Assembly: GCA_008501585.1 (NCBI GenBank)
Contig: QQUN01000069.1
Location: forward strand, 41,862-105,861
Origin: Pseudomonadota bacterium
Lineage (GTDB): Bacteria > Pseudomonadota > Gammaproteobacteria > Burkholderiales > Rhodocyclaceae
DNA: 64,000 nucleotides
Direction of reading: 5' to 3'
Below the pieces are notes generated by a model. That model saw only the letters and a list, made by a program, of their open reading frames with translations, was not told where the DNA came from and made no database searches. How positions within the stretch are numbered: the first letter of the stretch is position 1; each line of letters starts with the position of its first letter. Shown piece after piece: positions 1-8,749 of the stretch. Both the position numbers and the translations under genes were made by a program.

Positions 1-299
1 TCGCCATGCTGGCGGTGCCGATCCTGCTGCAGACGCTGTTCATTGCCGGCCTCGGCTATGTGCTCAACCAACGGCTGCGGGTGCGCCACGATGTGGCGGG
101 CCCGTCGACCATGATCGGCGCGTCGAACTTCTTCGAACTGGCGGTGGCCGTGGCGATCGTGCTGTACGGCTTCGATTCGGGCGCTGCGCTGGCGACGGTG
201 GTGGGCGTGTTGATCGAGGTGCCGGTGATGCTGTGGCTGGTGCGCACCGTCAATGCCAGCAAGGCCTGGTACGAGCGGGGGATGCAGCGCGCCGGGTGA
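1..299 (+). CDS. ACR3-family arsenite efflux transporter, C-terminal part
   Basis: This is the last ~98 residues of a gene truncated by the window edge (frame begins at base 3). The segment holds two hydrophobic helices and the sequences GASNFFELAVAVAI and SGAALATVVGVLIEVPVM, which are characteristic of the last helices of ACR3/ArsB-type arsenite permeases. Members pump As(III) out across the inner membrane, driven by the proton motive force. The protein ends in a short charged tail. Whether it belongs to an ars operon cannot be seen. The family assignment from the visible part is firm; substrate specificity is inferred from the family. Confidence 0.85.
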   Translation, partial: AMLAVPILLQTLFIAGLGYVLNQRLRVRHDVAGPSTMIGASNFFELAVAVAIVLYGFDSGAALATVVGVLIEVPVMLWLVRTVNASKAWYERGMQRAG

Positions 300-319
300 G
301 GGCGCGCTGCCGAGGCGGT

Positions 320-1945
320 TTAAAGGCGGAAGCTGCTGACCGAGCCTTTGAGGTCGCCGGCGAGATTGCGCAGCTGGTCCGCCGTGGTGGCCATGCGCCC
401 GAGCGCCGACTGGTTGGCGCGCACCCGCTCGGCCATCACCTCGACATTGCGGCTGATGTGGCCGCTCGATTCGCTCTGCTCGCGCACGGCGCGGGTGATT
501 TCGCCGACTTCGGCGGTGGTGTGGCTGACCGACTCGTTGGCCTCGCCCAGCGCCTCGGAGGCCAGACGCATGCCGCTGCGGCTGTCCTCGAGCGACTCGA
601 GGCCCTTGTTCAGCGCTTTTTCCAGGGTGCGGGCCTGGTCGCCGAGCACACCGGTGATGCTGTCGATCTGGCTGGCCGACTGGCCGGATTTCTCGGCCAG
701 CTTGCGCACCTCGTCGGCCACCACGGCAAAGCCACGGCCCTGTTCGCCGGCACGGGCGGCCTCGATGGCAGCGTTCAGTGCCAGCAGGTTGGTCTGTTCG
801 GCAATCTCACGCACCTGCTGGGTCATGGTGGTGATTTCCTGCGCGCTCTTGAAGAAGGCTTGCGCGGTCTCGGTGACGCCACGCATCACCGTGGCCGAAC
901 CCTCCACCGACTTTGACAAAGCGTCGAGGCGGCTGGCCGCCCGCGACGAGGCCGCCAGGCCCTTGTCGGACAGTGCGCTGAGCCGCTCGGTATTGCCGCT
1001 GATACGTTGAATGGCCGCGGTGACGGCGTCGACCCCTTGTGCGGTATCGCTTGCCGCCTCGGTCTGGCGCTCGGCAGATTCTGCCGCCTTGCGCGACTCC
1101 TCGGCCACCTCGCCGGCGGCGGCGTCGACACTGCTGACCGACTGGGCCACGCGGCCAATGAGTTTGCCGAGATCGTTGCGGATCGATTCCGCACTTTGAG
1201 CGATGCGCCCGAGCTCGTCCTGCGTGTGCGCGCGGATCGGCTGGCTGAAGTCGCCCTTGGCCAGGGTGTGCAGCCCGCTCTCCAGCTCTCGCGCCGGCCC
1301 GATCAGCTGGCTGCGCAGCAGCCACAGGAACAGGGCGAAGGCCAGGGCACAGGCCACGGCCATCAGTCCGGCAGTGATCACGATGGCCTGCCGGGCATCG
1401 GCCTTGATCGCGCTGGTGCGCTCCTCGATCTGCGCATTGACCAGGGCGGCCAGATCGTCCAGGTGTTTGCCGGCGGGCTTGTCGGCGTCGCGGACGTTCT
1501 TTTCCAGCGCATACATGTCATAGCTCACCCGATAGGCGGACAGGGCGTCGCCGTAGGCCTCGCGCAGCGCCTTGTGGGATTGCAGGAAATCCTTGGCCAG
1601 CGCCTGCGTCTGCTGATTGACCAACGGTGAGGCGGCCAGGGCGGACAGGTCGGCCTGCAGCTTGTCATGCTTCTTGCCATAGGCCAGCCAGTAGTCGGCG
1701 GTGATTTCGTCCTCGGTGATGCGCAGCAGGATGTTTTTCCAGTCGAGCAGCTGGGACAAGAACACCGTTTTGTCGTCAGCGAGTTTGACCTGCTCGGTAT
1801 GCAGGGCGTCGACCTCGCCGGTGAGGGTATCGATGGCCCGGTATTGCAGGAACAGGCCGACACACGCGGCGACGAGCAGCAAGGCCGTGCCGCCACCGCA
1901 GATCAACAGCAATTTGTTGCGGATGCTGGAGAGGATGAATTGCAT
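320..1945 (-). CDS. methyl-accepting chemotaxis protein
   Basis: The 541-residue transmembrane chemoreceptor signals to the CheA/CheW array. An N-terminal membrane helix (about residues 11-32) is followed by a periplasmic four-helix-bundle-type sensor region, a second membrane helix (about 190-211), a HAMP domain and a long coiled-coil signalling domain. The conserved hairpin tip is visible as [21 protein letters not shown] followed by [18 protein letters not shown]. No C-terminal CheR-docking pentapeptide is seen (it ends SSFRL). The ligand is unknown. A sigma-28-like promoter lies about 35 bp upstream, as is usual for late flagellar/chemotaxis genes. It is divergent from motD. Confidence 0.93.
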   Translation of the reverse strand: MQFILSSIRNKLLLICGGGTALLLVAACVGLFLQYRAIDTLTGEVDALHTEQVKLADDKTVFLSQLLDWKNILLRITEDEITADYWLAYGKKHDKLQADLSALAASPLVNQQTQALAKDFLQSHKALREAYGDALSAYRVSYDMYALEKNVRDADKPAGKHLDDLAALVNAQIEERTSAIKADARQAIVITAGLMAVACALAFALFLWLLRSQLIGPARELESGLHTLAKGDFSQPIRAHTQDELGRIAQSAESIRNDLGKLIGRVAQSVSSVDAAAGEVAEESRKAAESAERQTEAASDTAQGVDAVTAAIQRISGNTERLSALSDKGLAASSRAASRLDALSKSVEGSATVMRGVTETAQAFFKSAQEITTMTQQVREIAEQTNLLALNAAIEAARAGEQGRGFAVVADEVRKLAEKSGQSASQIDSITGVLGDQARTLEKALNKGLESLEDSRSGMRLASEALGEANESVSHTTAEVGEITRAVREQSESSGHISRNVEVMAERVRANQSALGRMATTADQLRNLAGDLKGSVSSFRL

Positions 1946-1980
1946 GATCGGACCATCGCAGGAAGTGGAGTTGACGTGAA

Positions 1981-2007
1981 CGTACGGCTACGGCACGGCT
2001 TTCTTTA
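1981..2007 (-). promoter_or_regulatory. sigma-28 (FliA) promoter for the chemoreceptor
   Basis: On the minus strand TAAA (2007-2004) is followed after exactly 15 bases by GCCGTACG (1988-1981). The consensus is TAAA-N15-GCCGATAA. The position, about 35 bp before the start codon of an MCP gene, fits FliA control. Confidence 0.7.
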
Positions 2008-2059
2008 GGTGGGAAAGCCCGAATGTTTTCCGAGGGCGTGTTGTGGCCATCGCGGGGGC

Positions 2060-2086
2060 TCAAGGCGGCGGTGTGCGTGCCGTAAC
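2060..2086 (+). promoter_or_regulatory. possible sigma-28 (FliA) promoter for motD
   Basis: TCAA (2060-2063), 15 bases, then GCCGTAAC (2079-2086). The spacing and the GCCG core match sigma-28 consensus; the -35 part has one mismatch. It lies about 68 bp before the chosen motD start. The -10 half is identical to that of the flgM promoter at 13533-13559. Confidence 0.55.
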
Positions 2087-2153
2087 CGGAGTGTGGGTGG
2101 CATGGAGGTTGCGTGTCACCGGAGGCGATGCCGCCCAAGGACTGGAAGCCGAG

Positions 2154-3005
2154 ATGGCCAGACGACGCAAAGACGCAGACGAGCACGAAAACCACGAGCG
2201 CTGGCTCGTGTCCTACGCCGACTTCATCACCTTGCTGTTCGCCTTTTTCGTGGTGATGTACTCCCTCAGTTCAGTCAACGAGGGGAAGTACCGCGTGCTC
2301 AGCGATTCGCTGGTGCAGGCCTTCCGCAGCGTCAGCGTGAATGAATCCGGCACCCAGATCGTGGTGCAGCAGGTGGCGATGCCGACCGGGCCGATCCCCA
2401 TGCCCAAGGTGGACCGCGCCAAGCAGGCGGCCGAGCAGGCCCGGCAGCAGGCGCGTGATGAGGCGGTCAAGAAGGTGCGCAGCATGGCCGAGGAGATCCG
2501 GCGGGTGCTCAAGCCGCTGTCGGACGGCGGGCAGGTGCTGGTGACCGAGGGTGCCAACGGCATCAAGGTGGAGATCAACGCCGAGGTGTTGTTCGCCCCG
2601 GGCGAGGCGCTGCTCGGAGCGCCGGCCGTCAGTGCGCTGAGCGCGGTGGCGCAGGTGTTGGCCGGTTCGGAATTTCCGATCGTGATCGAGGGCCATACCG
2701 ACAATGTCCCGATCAGCACTTACCGCTTTCCGTCCAACTGGGAACTGTCGGCGGTGCGCGCCTCGAGCGTGGTGCGCTTGTTCGTCAATGCCGGTGTCGC
2801 GCCGGCGCGGCTCACCGCGGCGGGCTATGGCGACCAGCGCCCGGTGGCCGACAACGAGACGCCCGAGAGCCGCAGCCGGAACCGCCGGGTGACCTTGCTG
2901 ATCGAGTCGATGCTGGTGGAGGAGGACTTGCCGCCGGTGGTGCCGCTGCGCCGCGACGACGCCATCCAGACCATCCTGCCGGACGCGACCGAGAATCGTT
3001 TGTGA
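2154..3005 (+). CDS. motD: flagellar motor stator protein MotD (MotB-type)
   Basis: The 283-residue protein has a short charged N-terminus, one membrane helix (about 18-40) and a C-terminal OmpA-like peptidoglycan-binding domain (IEGHTDNVPI, then SAVRASSVVRLFV). The stator proton-carrying aspartate is visible as D23 in SYADFITLLFAFFVVMYS. It would anchor the stator and, with a MotA/MotC partner, conduct protons to turn the motor. The ATG at 2154 gives the normal MotD N-terminus (MARRRKDADEHE); upstream ATGs in frame would add an unlikely extension. No motC/motA is adjacent, which is unusual because motC and motD are normally paired. MotB versus MotD is judged from the N-terminus and from similarity in memory. 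Confidence 0.85.
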   Translation: MARRRKDADEHENHERWLVSYADFITLLFAFFVVMYSLSSVNEGKYRVLSDSLVQAFRSVSVNESGTQIVVQQVAMPTGPIPMPKVDRAKQAAEQARQQARDEAVKKVRSMAEEIRRVLKPLSDGGQVLVTEGANGIKVEINAEVLFAPGEALLGAPAVSALSAVAQVLAGSEFPIVIEGHTDNVPISTYRFPSNWELSAVRASSVVRLFVNAGVAPARLTAAGYGDQRPVADNETPESRSRNRRVTLLIESMLVEEDLPPVVPLRRDDAIQTILPDATENRL

Positions 3006-3018
3006 CATCGGCCGAAAA

Positions 3019-3032
3019 TTGACGTGAATCAA
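3019..3032 (+). promoter_or_regulatory. FNR/Anr-type operator before bacteriohemerythrin
   Basis: TTGAC-GTGA-ATCAA differs from the FNR consensus TTGAT-N4-ATCAA at one base. A -10-like TAGGAT lies at 3054-3059. If transcription starts at about 3067, the site is centred at -41.5, the classical class II activator position. Confidence 0.6.
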
Positions 3033-3089
3033 GACCGGTGCGGTGCACAAGGCTAGGATGACGTTACATTTTTTAACATCGAGTGCATC

Positions 3090-3563
3090 ATGGCCGAATT
3101 GTTTCAGTGGTCCGATTCCTACGACGTCGGTATCCAGGAAATCGACGAGCAGCACAAGGTGCTGGTCGACTTGCTCAACCGCCTGCACGATGCCATCCAT
3201 GCGCACCAGGGGACCGACACCTCACGCAAGATCCTCGGCGATCTGGCCGACTACACGCGCACCCATTTCGCTGTCGAAGAATCGCTCATGCGGGTGTCGA
3301 ACTACCCCGAGTTCGAGGCGCACAAGCAGAACCACGAAGACCTGATCGGCCAGGTCAATGCCCTGCAGACCAAGCTGGACTCCGGCGAGGCGAAGATCAC
3401 CTTCGAGCTGCTGCACTTCCTCAAGGTCTGGCTGACCCACCACATCAAGGAAGCGGACAAGCGCTTTGCCGATTACTTCGTCAGTGTCGGCGGTTCGCCG
3501 GCCTGGGCGCCGCATGTGGAAGAGAGCATGCGCGAGAAGAAATGGTGGTGGAAGTTCTGGTAA
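3090..3563 (+). CDS. bacteriohemerythrin
   Basis: The 157-residue single-domain hemerythrin has an O2-binding non-haem di-iron centre. The ligand set is complete: H22 (EQHK), H59 and E63 (HFAVEE), H78 and H82 (HKQNH), H118 and D123 (HHIKEAD). It is cytoplasmic with no signal peptide and may store or deliver oxygen or act as a sensor. An unusual tail rich in Trp and Lys (EKKWWWKFW) follows the domain. The gene has its own promoter region with an FNR-like site, so expression probably rises when oxygen falls. It stands alone, followed by a terminator hairpin. Confidence 0.92.
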   Translation: MAELFQWSDSYDVGIQEIDEQHKVLVDLLNRLHDAIHAHQGTDTSRKILGDLADYTRTHFAVEESLMRVSNYPEFEAHKQNHEDLIGQVNALQTKLDSGEAKITFELLHFLKVWLTHHIKEADKRFADYFVSVGGSPAWAPHVEESMREKKWWWKFW

Positions 3564-3583
3564 GTCACCTGTCCCCATCGTCC

Positions 3584-3618
3584 GACAACGATGGCCCGCG
3601 CGGCCTCGTTGTCATTTT
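3584..3618 (+). terminator. terminator after bacteriohemerythrin
   Basis: The hairpin GACAACGA-T-GGCC / GGCC-TCGTTGTC (3584-3613, CGCGC loop) is followed by ATTTTC. It lies between two convergent genes and overlaps the end of the minus-strand gene. Confidence 0.6.
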
Positions 3619-4559
3619 CAGGCCCGGGCCGTGTGGGCCAGCGGCAGCCGGGACAGCAGGCGGATCACCAGCAGGGCGAACACCAGCCGGGCCCACAGGA
3701 TGCCTGACAGGTCGGCGCCCATCAGCAGGATCAGCAGCGTATCTTCGATCAGGCTGTGGCACAGGCCGAGAAAGCTCAGGGTGAGGAAGACATCGCGTCG
3801 GCTCAGCGTGCCGCTGCGCACTTCCCTGAGCAACAGCCCGGCCCCGAAGGTCAGTCCGAGCGTCGCACCAATGACGGTGATGTTCGCCGCCTCGCCGCGG
3901 ATGCCGATCAGGCGCAGCACCGGCACCAGCACCGCGTGGATCAGCCGTTCGATGCCCAGGTAGCGGAGCAGCCGGAGTATCGCCATCAAGCTGGCGATGA
4001 TCACCAGAATCCAAGCCAGCGTCTGTAGCTGGTCGAGTGCCCAGCCTGCCAGCGTCGGCGCGACGGCCGGAGCCTGCCAGGGCAGCTCGAGCGGCTGGTC
4101 GAGCCCGCCGGTGCCTTCATAGATGAGGTTCAGCAGCGCGCCCAGCACCACGGCACCGCCCAGGCGGATCAGCAGCGTTGCGCGCCAGCTCACGCCGGCG
4201 GCCTTGGCCACGGCCCCCTCTACCGGCAGCGAGTGCGCCACCAGCATCATGGTGCCCAGCACCGTCGCCTGCGCGACGGTGACCGGCGTATCGGCCGCCA
4301 GCGCGAAGAACACCACCAGGCCGGCGTAGATGTTGCTCAGCAAGGTGGCGGCCCAGACCAGGCCCAGGTTGTCCGGCAGGCCAACCAGCGCCATGACCGG
4401 CGACAGCAGCCCGGCCAGCATCGCGCTGCCGCCGAGCATGTCCAGCGCCTTGACCACCAGCAGCGCCGGCACCATGACCTTGAGCAAGGCCCAATAGACG
4501 AAGAGCACCTCAAGGGCAAAGGCGCTGACGGGATGCGATGGCGGCGGCGATGTTTTCAC
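3618..4559 (-). CDS. nucleoside-recognition (gate) domain membrane protein
   Basis: The 313-residue inner-membrane protein has about eight hydrophobic segments. Two similar halves carry the Gate motif pattern (for example GLPDNLGLVWAATLLSNIYAG and the later GEAANITVIGATLGLTFGAG). Proteins of this class resemble half of nucleoside transporters or spore maturation SpmA/B, but substrates are generally unknown. It starts at a GTG codon (GTG-AAA-ACA). It is divergent from an Lrp-type regulator, which suggests that regulator may control it. Exact function is not assigned. Confidence 0.7.
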   Translation of the reverse strand: MKTSPPPSHPVSAFALEVLFVYWALLKVMVPALLVVKALDMLGGSAMLAGLLSPVMALVGLPDNLGLVWAATLLSNIYAGLVVFFALAADTPVTVAQATVLGTMMLVAHSLPVEGAVAKAAGVSWRATLLIRLGGAVVLGALLNLIYEGTGGLDQPLELPWQAPAVAPTLAGWALDQLQTLAWILVIIASLMAILRLLRYLGIERLIHAVLVPVLRLIGIRGEAANITVIGATLGLTFGAGLLLREVRSGTLSRRDVFLTLSFLGLCHSLIEDTLLILLMGADLSGILWARLVFALLVIRLLSRLPLAHTARA

Positions 4560-4620
4560 GGTGGCGGGGCGGTGGGTGGCGTTGAGGCCTAGTCTAGGCG
4601 CCGCGACGGATAATCATTCG

Positions 4621-4648
4621 CCAAAATTGGGTGAGAACTTTCCGGAAA
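4621..4648. promoter_or_regulatory. paired palindromes between gate protein and Lrp-type regulator
   Basis: Two perfect 10-bp palindromes, CCAAAATTGG (4621-4630) and TTTCCGGAAA (4639-4648), have centres 18 bp apart in the divergent intergenic region. They could be an operator for the adjacent Lrp/AsnC regulator. This is inferred only from symmetry and position. Confidence 0.35.
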
Positions 4649-4699
4649 ATTTCTTTCGGCAGGCATAAACTGAAGAATCTGAATGTATGCATGTTTGCC

Positions 4700-5170
4700 A
4701 TGTCGCTGGACCGTACCGATCGCCGCATTCTCGCCCTCCTGCAACAGGACGCCGCCCTGACCAACCAGGCGCTCGCCGAGCAGATCGGGCTGTCGCCGCC
4801 GGCCTGCCTGAAGCGGGTCAAGCGCCTGCGCGAGGCCGGCATCATCACCCGCCAGGTGGCGCTGGTCGATCCGCAGCGGATCGGTCCGCTACTGCATATC
4901 GTGGTGGAAGTGACGATGGAGCGCGACCGCAAGGATCTGTACCAGCGCTTTCTGCGGCGTGCCCTGGCCCACGGCGCCGTGAAGCAGTGCTACCAGGTGA
5001 CCGGCGAGATCGATTTCGTCCTGATCGTGGTGGTGCCGGACATGGACGCCTACGATCGCTTCTGCGACGAGGTGCTGTACGCGGATGACAACCTGCGCAA
5101 GTTCCGCACGCTGGTGTCGCGCTTCCGGAACAAGTTCGAGACCGCGCTGGACCTGCCAGCGCCGCCGTGA
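4700..5170 (+). CDS. Lrp/AsnC family transcriptional regulator
   Basis: The 156-residue protein has an N-terminal winged helix (LDRTDRRILALLQQDAALTN, then LAEQIGLSPPACLKRVKRL as recognition helix) and a C-terminal RAM/AsnC ligand domain (VKQCYQVTGEIDFVLIVVV). Family members form octamers or dimers and respond to amino acids. The start at 4700 gives the usual MSLDRTDRRIL; an ATG at 4691 would add three residues. Neighbours suggest control of the divergent membrane protein, with the two palindromes at 4621-4648 as possible sites. Confidence 0.9.
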   Translation: MSLDRTDRRILALLQQDAALTNQALAEQIGLSPPACLKRVKRLREAGIITRQVALVDPQRIGPLLHIVVEVTMERDRKDLYQRFLRRALAHGAVKQCYQVTGEIDFVLIVVVPDMDAYDRFCDEVLYADDNLRKFRTLVSRFRNKFETALDLPAPP

Positions 5171-5189
5171 CGCCTTGCCGTGCGGCCGC

Positions 5190-6065
5190 TCAGGGAAACG
5201 CCGGCTCGCGGTTGGGGGTGGTGAAGGTTTCCTTGGTGAGCCGGTTGAGGGGCACCTTGAGCGTGCGGGTGTCAAACCAGCGTGCATAGAGTGCCGGCAT
5301 TTTCGGCGTGGGCAGAAGGCCGGCCAGCGCATCGCTGACCGCGGCGGCGAAGGCCGCGTCGTGCTTGCGCATCATGATGCCGTAGGGCTCGATCGACAGG
5401 AACGGGCCGACCACCTCGAACAGCGCCGGGCCGTCGGCAGCGGCCGAAATCTGTGAATAGAGAATGATGTCATCGAGCGCAAAGGCGCGGGCCGAGCCGT
5501 CACGCACGGCGGCGAGGCCGGCCTCGGCGTCGGCCACATAGACCGGGACCAGCCCGAGCGATGCCGCGGCATCGTATTCGCGCACCAGCTTTTCGCCGGT
5601 GGTGTTCTTGATGAGCGCGATGGGCCGGGTTGCGAGGTCATCGATGCTGCGGATCTTGTCGGCCTTGCGGGTCAGCAAGCGGGTGCCGGTGACGTAGAAG
5701 GCCGGCGAGAAGGCATAGCGCGCGAGGCGGTCGCGGGTGATCGTCGATGCGCTGCAGTCCATGTCGGTTTCGTTGGCGTCGAGGGCGGTGAAGCGGGTGT
5801 CCCAGGTGGTTTCCCGGTAGGCGATCTTCAGCGCGGGCAGTCCGAGCCGGCTCTGCAGGTCGGCCGCGATCTGCCGGCAGACGTCGAGAGTGTAGCCTTC
5901 CGGGGCGTCGGCGGTGGCGACGCCGAAGGGCGGGTTGCCGCCAACCCAGCCGATGGTGAGGGTGCCGGTGCGGCGGATCTTTTCGAGGGTATCGGCCAGT
6001 GCGGGGGCGGCCAGCCCGAGGGCCAGGGCAAACATCAACAGGCGGGGAAGGTGGCGGTGTGCCAT
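5190..6065 (-). CDS. amino-acid-type ABC transporter substrate-binding protein (family 3)
   Basis: The 291-residue periplasmic binding protein has a signal peptide (MAHRHLPRLLMFALALGLAA, cut after ALADT). The SBP_bac_3 fold signatures are LTIGWVGGNPPFGV, DAPEGYTLDVCRQIA, TDMDCSASTITRDRLARYAFSPAF and PIALIKNTTGEKL. It probably captures an amino acid such as glutamate/aspartate. The ATG at 6065 has a good ribosome site (AAGGAGA) 8 bases upstream; the open frame extends further but without a signal sequence. No permease or ATPase gene is adjacent, so it may serve a transporter encoded elsewhere. Confidence 0.85.
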   Translation of the reverse strand: MAHRHLPRLLMFALALGLAAPALADTLEKIRRTGTLTIGWVGGNPPFGVATADAPEGYTLDVCRQIAADLQSRLGLPALKIAYRETTWDTRFTALDANETDMDCSASTITRDRLARYAFSPAFYVTGTRLLTRKADKIRSIDDLATRPIALIKNTTGEKLVREYDAAASLGLVPVYVADAEAGLAAVRDGSARAFALDDIILYSQISAAADGPALFEVVGPFLSIEPYGIMMRKHDAAFAAAVSDALAGLLPTPKMPALYARWFDTRTLKVPLNRLTKETFTTPNREPAFP

Positions 6066-6375
6066 CGCGCGTCTCCTTTGGGGCCGGGCGCGCAGGCGGG
6101 CGCGTGACGGCTGGCCCTGGCGTATTGTCTTGACGCGATCGGCAGTGGGGCCCCCGGGCGTGGCGACGGGTGCGTCGCCGTGCCGGGGGCGAGGGGCCCG
6201 GGGTTGCCGGGAACGCCTATTTAACGGGACTTGGCCGAGCAAAACATTGCGATATGCCAACCGGATTGTGGCGAGAAAGAAATGGCGGTGCGTCGAGGTG
6301 CCGGAATCGGAAAAGAAAAACCCCGCGGCGGTGTTGCGCCGCAGCGGGGCTCGGGTTGGCAGGCGTCTCGGGCGC
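6066..6375. other. non-coding gap with GC hairpin and terminator
   Basis: This 310-bp gap lies between parC (ending at 6376) and the binding protein start (6065), both on the minus strand. It contains a long GC-rich hairpin at 6150-6190 (GCCCCCGGGCGTGGCGAC / GTCGCCGTGCCGGGGGC, 6-base loop) with no T-tract on either strand. It lies in the presumed 5' leader of the binding-protein gene, so a structured leader is possible. The parC terminator occupies 6311-6350. I see no small ORF or RNA gene. Confidence 0.45.
6311..6350 (-). terminator. intrinsic terminator after parC
   Basis: On the minus strand a GC-rich stem (GCCCCGCTGCGGCG with CGCCGCGGGG partner, short CAACAC loop) is followed by TTTTTCTTTT. 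It lies 26 bp past the parC stop and ends the parE-parC transcript. Confidence 0.8.
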
Positions 6376-8733
6376 TCAGCGGGCGCCGGTGGGCTTGATC
6401 TTCTGCGGCAGCGGCACGCCCTTGCGCGCACGGCGATGGCGCCAGAGTTCGAGCTGGTTGGGCTTGATGCTCAGCTCGGTGGCCCGGTTGCCGCGGCCGA
6501 TCCCCTGAATGCTCAGGTTGGCGGCGTTGTCGGGCACGGCGACGGCGGCCAGCTGGGCCTCGGTGTCGAGGGCCATCACGATGACGCCGCGGCCGCCGGC
6601 CTGCACCTTCATTTCGCTGAGCGGGAAGACCAGCACGCGGCCCGTGTCGGACAGCGCCACGATCCAGTCGCCCGCCACCGGCGTCGGCGCCAGCACCTTC
6701 TCGCCCTTCTCGAGCGTCATGAAGGCCTTGCCGGCGCGCTGGCGGGTGGTGGCGTCAGTGATCTTGCAGATGAAGCCGTAGCCGCCCGAGTTGGCGAACA
6801 GGTAGTGCGCCTCGGGCGCGGCGGTGAGCACCTGGGCGAGCTTGGCGCCGTCCTGGAACTCCACCAGGGTGGCCATCGGCGTGCCGTCGCCGCGTCCGCC
6901 GGGCAGGTCGGCCACGCGCACGGTGTAGGCGCGGCCCTTGGTGTCGATCACGATCAGCGGCCACACGCTGCGGGTTTCGATCACCGCGAAGCCGGTGTCG
7001 CCGGTCTTGTAGTTGATGCTGGCCGGGTCGATGCCATGGCCCTGGCGGGTGCGCACCCAGCCGTTCTTCGAGACGATCAGGGTCACCGGCTCGTCGGCCA
7101 CGCTGACCTCGGCCACCGCCACCGGGGCGACGGTCTCGATCAGGGTGCGGCGGTCGTCGCCGTACTGTTTGGCGTCGGCTTCGATCTCCTTGAGGATCAG
7201 CCTGGTCATCGCCGGGCGGCTGTCGAGCAGGTGGGTCAGGCCGTCGCGCTCGTCCTTCAGCTTGGCCAGTTCCTGCTCGATCTTGATGCCTTCGAGCCGC
7301 GCCAGCTGGCGCAGGCGGATCTCGAGGATGTCCTCGGCCTGGATCTCGGTCAGGCCGAAGGCGGCGATCAGCGCCGGCTTGGGTTCGTCCGACTCGCGGA
7401 TGACGCGGATCACTTCCTCGATGTTGAGGAAGGCGATCATGCGTCCTTCAAGGATGTGGATGCGGCGGTCGACTTCGTCAAGCCGGTGGCGGGTGCGCCG
7501 CTCGACCGTGACATAGCGGAAGTCCACCCACTCGCTGAGGATCTGCACCAGGTTCTTCTGTTGCGGCCGGCCGTCGCGGCCGATCATGGTGAGGTTCAGC
7601 GAGGTCGAGGTCTCGAGGCTGGTGTGCGCGAGCAGCACGGCCATGAACTCGTCGCGGTCGAGGCGGCTTGAGCGCGGCTCGAGCACGATGCGCACGGCGG
7701 CCTTGTCGCTGGATTCGTCGCGCACGGTCTCGAGCACGCCGAGCACGCGCTGCTTGAGCTGCTTCTGCTCCTGCGAGACGTCTTTCTTGCCGCTGCGCGG
7801 CTGCGGGTTGGTGAGCGACTCGATCTCGGCCAGCACCTGGGCGGTCGACACCCCCTGTGGCAGCTCGTCGATGATCACCCGCCACTGGCCCCTCGCCATG
7901 TCCTCGATGCGCCAGCGGGCGCGCATGCGCAGGCTGCCGCGGCCGGTGGCGTAGGCCTCGCGCAGCGTCTCGGCCGGCGAGATGAGCTGGCCGCCGCCGG
8001 GGTAGTCGGGGCCGGGCAGGATGGCCATCACCTCGTCCAGCGTGGCCTCGGGCTTGCGGATCAGCAGGCAGGCGGCCTGTGCCACCTCGCGCAGGTTGTG
8101 CGGCGGAATCTCGGTGGCCATGCCCACGGCAATGCCCGAGGCGCCGTTCATGAGCACGAAGGGCAGGCGCGCCGGCAGCAGCACGGGCTCCTTGAAGGCG
8201 CCGTCGTAGTTGGGCGCGAAGTCCACCGTGCCGCGGTCGATCTCGGAGAGCAGCAGGTCGGCAATCGGGGTCAGGCGGCACTCGGTATAGCGCATGGCGG
8301 CGGCGGAGTCGCCGTCGCGCGAGCCGAAGTTGCCCTGGCCGTCCACCAGCGGGTAGCGCAGCGAGAAGTCCTGCGCGGTGCGCACCATGGCGTCGTACAC
8401 CGAGCTGTCGCCGTGCGGGTGGTATTTGCCGATCACGTCGCCGACCACGCGGGCCGACTTTACGTGCTTGCTGGTGGCCGACAGGCGCATCTCGTTCATG
8501 GCGAACAGGATGCGGCGCTGCACCGGCTTCATGCCGTCTTCCACCTGCGGCAGGGCGCGCGACTTGACCACGCTCATCGCGTAGGCGAGATAGGCGCGCT
8601 CGGCGAACAGGTCGAGGGGCAGGGCGTCATCGCCCATCGGCGGCGTGTCGCCCGGCGGGGCGGGCGGCGGCGGGACGTCGGCGGCAGCCGGCGCGGCGCC
8701 GGGGGCGAACAGGTCGAGGGTGTCGTTGCTCAT
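6376..8733 (-). CDS. parC: DNA topoisomerase IV subunit A
   Basis: The 785-residue protein is the A subunit of topoisomerase IV, which decatenates daughter chromosomes with ParE. A Pro-rich N-terminal tail of about 40 residues precedes the breakage-reunion domain ([35 protein letters not shown]). The quinolone-target region [14 protein letters not shown] has the wild-type Ser. The catalytic tyrosine is in AAAMRYTE. C-terminal beta-pinwheel-type repeats follow. ParC rather than GyrA is supported by the ParE gene upstream and by the shorter C-terminal domain without a clear GyrA box. It is the third gene of parE-SBP-parC. Confidence 0.95.
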   Translation of the reverse strand: MSNDTLDLFAPGAAPAAADVPPPPAPPGDTPPMGDDALPLDLFAERAYLAYAMSVVKSRALPQVEDGMKPVQRRILFAMNEMRLSATSKHVKSARVVGDVIGKYHPHGDSSVYDAMVRTAQDFSLRYPLVDGQGNFGSRDGDSAAAMRYTECRLTPIADLLLSEIDRGTVDFAPNYDGAFKEPVLLPARLPFVLMNGASGIAVGMATEIPPHNLREVAQAACLLIRKPEATLDEVMAILPGPDYPGGGQLISPAETLREAYATGRGSLRMRARWRIEDMARGQWRVIIDELPQGVSTAQVLAEIESLTNPQPRSGKKDVSQEQKQLKQRVLGVLETVRDESSDKAAVRIVLEPRSSRLDRDEFMAVLLAHTSLETSTSLNLTMIGRDGRPQQKNLVQILSEWVDFRYVTVERRTRHRLDEVDRRIHILEGRMIAFLNIEEVIRVIRESDEPKPALIAAFGLTEIQAEDILEIRLRQLARLEGIKIEQELAKLKDERDGLTHLLDSRPAMTRLILKEIEADAKQYGDDRRTLIETVAPVAVAEVSVADEPVTLIVSKNGWVRTRQGHGIDPASINYKTGDTGFAVIETRSVWPLIVIDTKGRAYTVRVADLPGGRGDGTPMATLVEFQDGAKLAQVLTAAPEAHYLFANSGGYGFICKITDATTRQRAGKAFMTLEKGEKVLAPTPVAGDWIVALSDTGRVLVFPLSEMKVQAGGRGVIVMALDTEAQLAAVAVPDNAANLSIQGIGRGNRATELSIKPNQLELWRHRRARKGVPLPQKIKPTGAR

Positions 8734-8749
8734 GAAAACGTCGGAAATC

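Noticed and set aside
5914..7671. 585-codon plus-strand open frame opposite parC and its downstream gap
   Set aside because: It is antisense to conserved parC, has low-complexity composition and runs through the parC terminator.
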